Assembly: GCA_019136395.1 (NCBI GenBank)
Contig: JAGVUH010000378.1
Coordinates: forward strand, 1-11,668
From: Gammaproteobacteria bacterium
Lineage (GTDB): Bacteria; Pseudomonadota; Gammaproteobacteria; Chromatiales; Chromatiaceae
DNA length: 11,668 nucleotides
Reading direction: 5' to 3'
Shown here: one piece after another, positions 7,187-11,668 of the stretch
Layout: every line of letters begins with the position of its first letter
How positions within the stretch are numbered: the first letter of the stretch is position 1
The notes under the pieces: generated by a model
Databases searched by the model: none
Seen by the model: only the letters and a program-made list of their open reading frames with translations
What the model was told of the DNA's origin: nothing
Made by a program: the position numbers and the translations under genes

Positions 7187-7216
7187 CTTATACGGCCGGC
7201 CGGGACTTGGCGACAA
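7187..7216 (-). promoter_or_regulatory. Candidate sigma70 promoter for rpfG-rpfC
   Basis: On the minus strand TTGTCG (7216-7211, four of six) and TATAAG (7192-7187, five of six) are 18 bases apart. Transcription would begin near 7180, about 27 bases before the rpfG ATG. The spacer contains the palindrome CGGCCGGCCG (7193-7202). A plus-strand CATAAT at 7272-7277 may serve the divergent efflux genes but lacks a good -35. Confidence 0.45.
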
Positions 7217-7303
7217 GAAAATCAGCCGGAACAAGGGCCGAACAGGTCGCCCCGCGAGTGTCGTTTTGGCCCATAATCGTCGGGGCGGCATCGCATCGTT
7301 AAG

Positions 7304-7324
7304 CCCAGGCCGCCACCACCTGGG
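7304..7324. promoter_or_regulatory. Leader hairpin upstream of the efflux genes
   Basis: CCCAGG (7304-7309) and CCTGGG (7319-7324) form a 6-bp stem with a 9-base loop. An alternative pairing, GGCGGC (7284-7289) with GCCGCC (7308-7313), would exclude it. The site lies between the candidate plus-strand -10 and the 31-codon ORF. This could be a regulatory leader or coincidence in GC-rich DNA. Confidence 0.25.
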
Positions 7325-7357
7325 TACGGGACCTGCTGGGTTTAGTTGAGTGTTGCA

Positions 7358-7453
7358 ATGACCGAGGAGCTTCGTGACCTGGACGCCATCCTCCAGGACA
7401 CCAAAGGTAGCGAACGAGCCCCGCGGCAAGCGGAAGAGGAGCTACAGCCATGA
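7358..7453 (+). CDS. 31-codon ORF coupled to the membrane fusion protein gene
   Basis: An ATG at 7358 opens 31 codons (MTEELRDLDAIL... ending EEELQP), and the TGA at 7451-7453 overlaps the adaptor ATG (ATGA). The peptide is hydrophilic and acidic with no signal or membrane segment. Its own ribosome binding site is weak (GAG at 7 bases). The strong AGGAG for the next gene lies inside its last codons. It may be a translated leader giving coupling, a small protein, or a remnant. I recognise no family. Confidence 0.4.
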   Translation: MTEELRDLDAILQDTKGSERAPRQAEEELQP

Positions 7454-8574
7454 CCTTCCGCCGCCGTACCCTGGCGTTCTTCGTCCTGGCCGCCGCCGGT
7501 CTGGGGGCCTGGTGGACCCTGTATGAGCCGGCGCCGGTCGCGGTCAAGGTACAGGCGGTGGCGCCCGGGACGGTGGAGGAGATCGTCGCCAACACCCGGG
7601 CGGGGACCCTCAAACCCTGCCGCCGGGCCAAGCTGGCCCCCAGCCTGGGTGGTCAGATCGCCACCCTGGCGGTGCGCGAGGGGGACCGGGTCAAGACCGG
7701 GGATCTGCTGCTGGAGCTGTGGAACCAGGACCTGACCGCCCAGGTGTCCCTGGCCGAGCGCGAGGCGGAGGCGGCAGAGGCCCGGGCCCGTTCCGCCTGC
7801 CTCAATGCCGAGAACGCCGAGCGCGAGGCCGCCCGCCAGGTGAAGCTGGACCAGCGCCGGCTGACCTCGGAGGAGACCCTGGATCGGGCCATCACCGCCG
7901 CCCAGGCCGGCCGGGCCGACTGCGAGGCGGCCCAGGCCACGGCGCGGGTCAGCGCGGCCAAGGTCGGCGTCGCCCATGCCAACCTGGCCAAGACCCGCCT
8001 CACCGCCCCCTTCCCCGGCATCGTCGCCGAGGTCTCGGGGGAGCTGAGCGAATACGTCACCCCCTCGCCCCCCGGCATCCCCACCCCGCCGGCGGTGGAT
8101 CTCATCGACGATGCCTGCCACTACGTGTCCGCGCCCATCGAGGTGACCCTGGACGCCTTCGGTGACCGGGTCTTCGCCGGGCGGGTGCGGCGCCTGGCGC
8201 CCTATGTCCTGGATCTGGAAAAGCAGGCCCGCACCCTGGAGGTGGAGGTGGAGCTGACCGACCCGGCGCCCGAGCTGGCCTGGCTGGCGGGCTACAGCGC
8301 CGACGTCGAGATCGTCATCGAGCGGCGGGAAGGGGTCCTCCGGGTCCCCACCGCCGCCCTCAAGCCGGACGGCACCCTGCTGGTGCTGGACCCGGCGGCC
8401 GGCCGCTTGCAGGCGCGCAAGGTGGAGACCGGCCTGGCGAACTGGGAGCAGACCCAGATCACCGGGGGGCTGAAGCCCGGCGAGCGGGTGGTCCTGTCCC
8501 TCGATCAGGAGGGCGTTGAGGATGGCGCCCGGGCGGTCCAGGAGGACGCGAAATCAGAGGAATCGCGGCCCTGA
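7450..8574 (+). CDS. Periplasmic adaptor (HlyD/MacA-type membrane fusion protein)
   Basis: This 374-residue adaptor links an inner-membrane transporter to an outer-membrane channel. An N-terminal signal-anchor (FFVLAAAGLGAWWTLY, about 10-25) follows RRR. The barrel-sandwich/lipoyl halves lie around 33-92 (LAPSLGGQIATLAVREGDRV) and 181-205 (KTRLTAPFPGIVAEV). They flank an alanine-rich coiled coil (about 95-178). A beta-barrel and membrane-proximal region follow. TPSPPGIPTPPAVDLIDD (204-221) is characteristic of one MacA-like subgroup. After SAPI (227-230) the chain passes directly to EVTLDAF, where I recall homologues carrying about 15 more residues of the DEVD...R type, so an internal in-frame deletion is suspected. 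AGGAG lies 8 bases before the ATG. The ATPase gene follows after 22 bases. Confidence 0.85.
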   Translation: MTFRRRTLAFFVLAAAGLGAWWTLYEPAPVAVKVQAVAPGTVEEIVANTRAGTLKPCRRAKLAPSLGGQIATLAVREGDRVKTGDLLLELWNQDLTAQVSLAEREAEAAEARARSACLNAENAEREAARQVKLDQRRLTSEETLDRAITAAQAGRADCEAAQATARVSAAKVGVAHANLAKTRLTAPFPGIVAEVSGELSEYVTPSPPGIPTPPAVDLIDDACHYVSAPIEVTLDAFGDRVFAGRVRRLAPYVLDLEKQARTLEVEVELTDPAPELAWLAGYSADVEIVIERREGVLRVPTAALKPDGTLLVLDPAAGRLQARKVETGLANWEQTQITGGLKPGERVVLSLDQEGVEDGARAVQEDAKSEESRP

Positions 8575-8596
8575 ACGCGGCCCAGGGACCTTCCCG

Positions 8597-9265
8597 GTGA
8601 TCGAACTACGCGACATCTCCCGCACCTTCCAGGTTGGCGACCAGCCGGTTCACGCCCTGCGCGCCGTCGACCTCGACATCCCCGACGGCGACTACGCCGC
8701 CATCATGGGCCCCTCGGGCTCGGGAAAGAGCACCCTGCTTCACATCCTTGGCCTGCTGGATCGCCCGGATCAGGGCCAGTACCGCCTGGACGGCCTGGAG
8801 ACCACCACCCTCGGCGAGGAAGGCCGTGCCCGGTTGCGGCGCGAGCGCATCGGCTTCGTCTTCCAGTCCTTCCACCTGATCCCACGCCTGACGGCGGCGG
8901 AGAACATCGAACTGCCCCTGGTCCTGGCCGGCCTGGAGCCCGCCGAGCGCCGGGCGCGGGTGGCCCGGATCCTGGAGGCCGTGGGCCTGGCCGACCGCGC
9001 CCGCCACAAGCCCGACCAGCTCTCCGGTGGCCAGCGGCAACGGGTCGCCATCGCCCGCGCCACGGTCACCGCGCCGGGGCTGATTCTGGCCGACGAACCT
9101 ACCGGCAACCTGGACCGGGCCTCGGGGCATGAGGTCATCGACACCCTGGAGGCCCTCAATGCCCGCGGCCTGACCCTGATCGTCGTCACCCATGACGCCG
9201 AACTCGGCGCCCGTGCCCGGCGGCACATCCGCATGGATGATGGGGCGGTCCAGTCCGAACGATGA
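8597..9265 (+). CDS. ABC transporter ATP-binding protein, MacB/LolD-type
   Basis: This 222-residue cytoplasmic ATPase is complete: Walker [10 protein letters not shown]-loop [21 protein letters not shown], signature [14 protein letters not shown], Walker [13 protein letters not shown] and H-loop VVTHD. The QSFHL...NIELPL pattern and the DEPTGNLD motif are those of the MacB/LolD/FtsE (type VII, mechanotransmission) family. With the adjacent adaptor this predicts a tripartite efflux pump. I chose GTG at 8597 (V-I-E-L-R-D-I start, AGGGA 9 bases upstream) because it matches family length. An in-frame ATG at 8516 would add 27 non-homologous residues inside the adaptor gene. The expected FtsX-like permease is absent downstream. 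Confidence 0.88.
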   Translation: MIELRDISRTFQVGDQPVHALRAVDLDIPDGDYAAIMGPSGSGKSTLLHILGLLDRPDQGQYRLDGLETTTLGEEGRARLRRERIGFVFQSFHLIPRLTAAENIELPLVLAGLEPAERRARVARILEAVGLADRARHKPDQLSGGQRQRVAIARATVTAPGLILADEPTGNLDRASGHEVIDTLEALNARGLTLIVVTHDAELGARARRHIRMDDGAVQSER

Positions 9266-9309
9266 CCGGGGGACCGTCGTGGATGGGTTGGACCGCCATG
9301 CCCGCGGCC
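9262..9309 (+). pseudogene. 15-codon ORF at the expected permease start; possible stub
   Basis: ATG at 9262 overlaps the ATPase stop (ATGA), the coupling typical of the next gene in such operons. It reads only [16 protein letters not shown] before TGA at 9307-9309. No transmembrane sequence follows in any frame before 9484. It may be the start of a deleted permease gene or mere chance. The peptide is too short to identify. Confidence 0.25.
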
Positions 9310-9399
9310 TGAGCCGCGCCTGCTGGCAGGTCGCATGAGGCCGGACCCATGGCGGGCATCACAGCCACGAGGGGCCTGACCCGCGCCAGGTGTCAGGCC
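9293..9399. other. Cluster of inverted repeats downstream of the ABC gene
   Basis: Several perfect stems lie in about 107 bases. CCGCCATG (9293-9300) pairs with CATGGCGG (9348-9355). The overlapping ATGCCCGC (9298-9305) can instead pair with GCGGGCAT (9352-9359). Between them sits CGCGGC (9303-9308)-CTGA-GCCGCG (9313-9318). Downstream, GGCCTGAC (9373-9380) pairs with GTCAGGCC (9392-9399) around 11 bases. At least the last looks terminator-like for the efflux operon, though without a U-tract. The overlapping alternatives allow a switching structure, but none matches a riboswitch I know. Confidence 0.45.
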
Positions 9400-9433
9400 G
9401 GGCGGGTGCCGGCCGGCAGGGCTGAGGCTGGTC

Positions 9434-9439
9434 TATACT
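9434..9439 (+). promoter_or_regulatory. -10-like TATACT upstream of the PLP decarboxylase
   Basis: TATACT (five of six to TATAAT) lies 44 bases before the decarboxylase ATG and downstream of the inverted-repeat cluster. The 17-bp position upstream is GGCCGG, so no -35 is visible, and an activator would be needed if this is a promoter. The palindrome GCCGGCCGGC (9408-9417) covers that spot. Confidence 0.25.
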
Positions 9440-9483
9440 GAGCGCAGGACCCCCAAATAAACCCACGCCGGAGGTGCGAAATC

Positions 9484-11202
9484 ATGAGCGCCGCTCCCCA
9501 GCACTACAGCGCCCTCCTGGAGACCCTCAAGACCTACTTTCCCACCCCGGTCTCCAATCCCATCATGGATTGCTATTTCGTCCATACGGTGTCGATTTTT
9601 CTCGACCGGGTGGACCGGCTGAAATCGGCGGCCCCCATCCTGGGGCGCAAGCGGGAGGCGGATTACCACCGTCATCTGGCGGGGGTGATGCCGGAGCAGA
9701 TGAGCTCCCTAGAGGAGGTCACGGCCCTCCTGGCGAACTATTGCCGGGGCATGACCATCTGGTCCCACCCCAACGCCCAGGCGAACGTCATCCCCCCGCC
9801 CAGCATCGCCAGCATCACCGCCTTCATCGCCGCGGCGGTCTACAACCCGAACATCATCTGGGACGAGTATTCGGCGCGCTTCGCGGAGGCCGAGGTGGAG
9901 GTGGTGGCCGCGCTGGCCAACCTGGCGGGTTACGACGCCGCGGAAGCAGGCGGGGTCTTCACCTTCGGCGGGACCGGGACCATCCTTTACGGCCTCAAGC
10001 TGGCCCTGGAACGGATGACCGCCGGGCGGGGCATGAAGGCCGGCATCCGTGAGGATTTCAAGATCCTGGCCTCCGGGGCCTCCCACTATTCCCGCCTGAA
10101 CGCCGCCGCCTGGCTGGGGCTGGGCAGCGACAATCTGATCACCATCCCCAGCACCGCCCAGAACGAGATCTCCCTCACCCACCTGGAGCGGGCCCTGCGG
10201 GATTGTTACCAACAGGGCCAGCGGGTGGCGGCCATCATCCTCACCCTGGGGACCACGGATGCCTTCGGTCTCGACGACCTGCCGGCCGTGGTCCGGCTGC
10301 GCGACCAACTGGCGGCGGAGTTTGGCCTCACCGAGCATCAGCTCCCCTGGATTCACGCCGACGCCGTCATCGGCTGGCCCTGGCTGGTCTTTCGCGACTA
10401 CGACTTCGAGGCCAATCCGCTCGGCTTCCACAGCCGCACCTTGCGCTCGCTGCAAGACTCCCTGGAGCGTATCCAACCCCTCCATCTGGCCGACAGCATC
10501 GGTATCGACTTCCACAAAACGGGCTATGCGCCCTACATCTCCAGCCTCTTCCTGGTCAAGCGCCGCGCCGATCTGACGCTGCTCAGCCGGGCCCCGGCCG
10601 AGATGCCCTACCTTTACCAGTTCGGCCATTACCATCCGGGCCTCTTCACCCTGGAGTGCTCCCGCTCGGGCGCCGGGGCCCTGGCCGCCCTGGCCAATCT
10701 GCGGCTCCTGGGCAAGCAGGGTTACCGGGTCATCCTCGGTCATAGCGTGGAGATGTCCGAGGTGCTGCGGGAGGGGTTGGAGTCCCTCGACTGCGCTCAG
10801 GTCCTCAACGATTACAACTATGGTCCCGTGACCCTGTTCCGGCTCTACCCGGAAGGGGTGGACGCGGCGACGGCCTATCATCGGGAACTCACCGATCCCG
10901 GCTACCGGGCCGAGCTGGAACGGCACAATGCCTACAACCGCCGCCTGTTCCATTGGACCCACGAGCGCGCCCTGGCGGGCGAGGGGGTGCTCCTCTCCTG
11001 GACCGACGCCTACCGCCATACCCTGGACGGCCAGGCGCCCATCGCGGCCATCAAGTCCTTCGTCATGAGCCCCTGGACCGACCGGCGGGCCATGGACAAG
11101 GTGCTGAGCCAGGTGCTGGAAGCCCGCCAGCATATTGGCGCTGCAGAGACCGAGAGTGGCGACGGGGCGCGTGAGGACACCCATGGCTCAGGCTCAAGAT
11201 AA
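9484..11202 (+). CDS. PLP-dependent group II amino acid decarboxylase
   Basis: This 572-residue fold-type I decarboxylase has the expected residues. PLP-binding lysine K345 lies in DFHKTGYAPY. D293 in HADAVIGW contacts the pyridine nitrogen, and H201 in SHYS stacks on the cofactor. TFGGTGT (160-166) is the phosphate-binding region. A large MPYLYQFGHYHPG segment (374-386) precedes SRSGAGALAALANL. The HKTGYAPY form differs from the usual glutamate/aromatic HKW type. By family it decarboxylates an amino acid to an amine. With nspC next door, 2,4-diaminobutyrate or another polyamine precursor is the most sensible substrate, but this is inference. GGAGG lies 9 bases before the ATG. The C-terminal tail (about 552-572) is polar and overlaps the 26-codon ORF that leads to nspC. 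Confidence 0.85.
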   Translation: MSAAPQHYSALLETLKTYFPTPVSNPIMDCYFVHTVSIFLDRVDRLKSAAPILGRKREADYHRHLAGVMPEQMSSLEEVTALLANYCRGMTIWSHPNAQANVIPPPSIASITAFIAAAVYNPNIIWDEYSARFAEAEVEVVAALANLAGYDAAEAGGVFTFGGTGTILYGLKLALERMTAGRGMKAGIREDFKILASGASHYSRLNAAAWLGLGSDNLITIPSTAQNEISLTHLERALRDCYQQGQRVAAIILTLGTTDAFGLDDLPAVVRLRDQLAAEFGLTEHQLPWIHADAVIGWPWLVFRDYDFEANPLGFHSRTLRSLQDSLERIQPLHLADSIGIDFHKTGYAPYISSLFLVKRRADLTLLSRAPAEMPYLYQFGHYHPGLFTLECSRSGAGALAALANLRLLGKQGYRVILGHSVEMSEVLREGLESLDCAQVLNDYNYGPVTLFRLYPEGVDAATAYHRELTDPGYRAELERHNAYNRRLFHWTHERALAGEGVLLSWTDAYRHTLDGQAPIAAIKSFVMSPWTDRRAMDKVLSQVLEARQHIGAAETESGDGAREDTHGSGSR

Positions 11203-11263
11203 GGCCACAACGCTGGCTCAGAATGCATGCTTGCCGTGCGTTCAGCCCTTCCCGTCAACATGA
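11183..11263 (+). CDS. 26-codon ORF bridging the decarboxylase and nspC
   Basis: ATG at 11183 has GAGG six bases upstream and reads 26 codons (MAQAQDKATTLAQNACLPC...). It starts inside the end of the decarboxylase gene, and its TGA (11261-11263) overlaps the nspC ATG (11260-11262). The nspC ATG has no ribosome binding site of its own, so translation of this ORF could deliver ribosomes to nspC. The peptide resembles no family I know. Confidence 0.35.
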   Translation: MAQAQDKATTLAQNACLPCVQPFPST

Positions 11264-11668
11264 GCGCGCACGACACCCTGCCCCGACCCAATCGCGAGCG
11301 CTTCGCGCGTTTCGACCCGCGACGGGTCCCCAGCCCCTGCTATGTCGTGGACGAGGCGGGCATTGCCGCCAATCTGCGCATCCTCGACCGGGTCCAGCGG
11401 GAATCCGGGGCCAGGATCCTGCTGGCCCTCAAGGCCTTCGCCCTCTTCGCCCTGGCGCCCCTAGTCATGCGCACCCTCAGGGGGGTCTGCGCCAGCGGCC
11501 TTTACGAGACGCAACTGGGGCGGGAGGACTTTGGCGGCGAGGTCCACTGTTTCTCCCCGGCTTACCGTCCGGAGGAACTGGAACGGATCCTCGACCTCGC
11601 CGATCACGTCCTCTTCAACTCCTTCGGCCAGTGGCAACGCTTCCAGCCCCTGATCCAGGCGGCGCGGG
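11260..11668 (+). CDS. nspC: Carboxynorspermidine decarboxylase, N-terminal part (runs off window)
   Basis: The first 136 residues of a fold-type III (alanine racemase-like) PLP decarboxylase are present. The pattern is that of NspC/CANSDC: SPCYVVDEAGIAANL near the start, PLP-lysine K58 in LLALKAFALF, then a CASGLYETQLGRE segment, HCFSPAYRPEEL and HVLFNS. The enzyme removes CO2 from carboxynorspermidine or carboxyspermidine to give norspermidine or spermidine, the last step of the aspartate-semialdehyde-dependent polyamine route. The ATG at 11260 fits the short N-terminus of the family and the ATGA overlap. An in-frame ATG at 11227 would add 11 residues. The partner dehydrogenase is not in view and may lie beyond the right edge. 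Related diaminopimelate decarboxylases are less likely. Confidence 0.88.
   Translation, partial: MSAHDTLPRPNRERFARFDPRRVPSPCYVVDEAGIAANLRILDRVQRESGARILLALKAFALFALAPLVMRTLRGVCASGLYETQLGREDFGGEVHCFSPAYRPEELERILDLADHVLFNSFGQWQRFQPLIQAAR

Noticed and set aside
7193..7202. Recurring CCGG-type palindromes in gaps (also near 62-69, 1959-1968, 9408-9417)
   Set aside because: The copies are only 8-10 bases, in differing phase, and similar strings occur inside genes. Expected in GC-rich DNA.
6050..7276. Long open frame (408 codons) on the plus strand across rpfG
   Set aside because: It is antisense to the intact receiver and HD-GYP domains and lacks family motifs. It is a shadow of GC-rich codon use.
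9709..11184. 491-codon open frame on the minus strand
   Set aside because: It is the reverse of the PLP decarboxylase, with a gly/his/pro-rich translation of no known family. The plus strand has the catalytic motifs and a good ribosome binding site.
1..11668. CRISPR array, tRNA/rRNA genes, insertion sequences, prophage genes, c-di-GMP riboswitch
   Set aside because: I scanned for each and saw no spaced repeats, clover-leaf sequence, transposase motifs, terminal inverted repeats or GEMM-type core.

Overview
The window looks like chromosomal DNA from a GC-rich Gammaproteobacterium. The reasons are the strongly GC-biased codon use (extreme by eye from about 7450 onward), gammaproteobacterial-type rpf genes, and a carboxynorspermidine decarboxylase gene. 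A Chromatiales-like or other environmental lineage is possible, but no marker here fixes the genus. I see no rRNA, tRNA, CRISPR array or insertion sequence.

Layout. At 1-117 there may be the 3' end of an unidentified plus-strand gene, followed directly by a stem-loop. On the minus strand, 235-1816 holds a two-gene unit: a membrane-anchored tandem antibiotic-biosynthesis-monooxygenase-type (ABM) protein, then a GuaD-like nucleoside deaminase. A promoter-like site with an overlapping palindrome lies upstream. About 640 bases (1882-2521) then carry no convincing gene, only repeats and the leader of rpfF.

The core is a diffusible signal factor (DSF) quorum-sensing locus at 2522-7153. It contains rpfF (signal synthase, plus strand), converging on rpfG-rpfC (minus strand). 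RpfC is a membrane hybrid histidine kinase with histidine kinase, pseudo-receiver, receiver and HPt domains. RpfG is a receiver-HD-GYP cyclic-di-GMP phosphodiesterase, and its gene overlaps rpfC by ATGA. A strong hairpin separates the convergent ends. In the established pathway RpfF makes a cis-2-unsaturated fatty acid, RpfC senses it and relays phosphate to RpfG, and RpfG hydrolyses c-di-GMP. The rpfF-to-rpfC convergence with rpfG upstream matches Xanthomonas, but no rpfB or rpfH is present here.

Divergent from rpfG, a plus-strand block (7358-9265) carries a 31-codon ORF, a HlyD/MacA-type membrane fusion protein and a MacB/LolD-type ABC ATPase. No permease follows. An ATGA start after the ATPase gives only 15 codons, and the adaptor seems to lack part of its beta-barrel, so this efflux system may be incomplete. 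A stem-loop-rich gap then leads to a group II PLP decarboxylase (9484-11202). Next come a 26-codon coupled ORF and the start of nspC (carboxynorspermidine decarboxylase), which runs off the window. These last genes suggest polyamine synthesis. The main points for follow-up are the RpfC pseudo-receiver, the RpfG receiver Lys-to-Arg change, the apparently broken efflux operon, the two ATGA-coupled micro-ORFs, and the closeness of DSF/c-di-GMP and polyamine genes.
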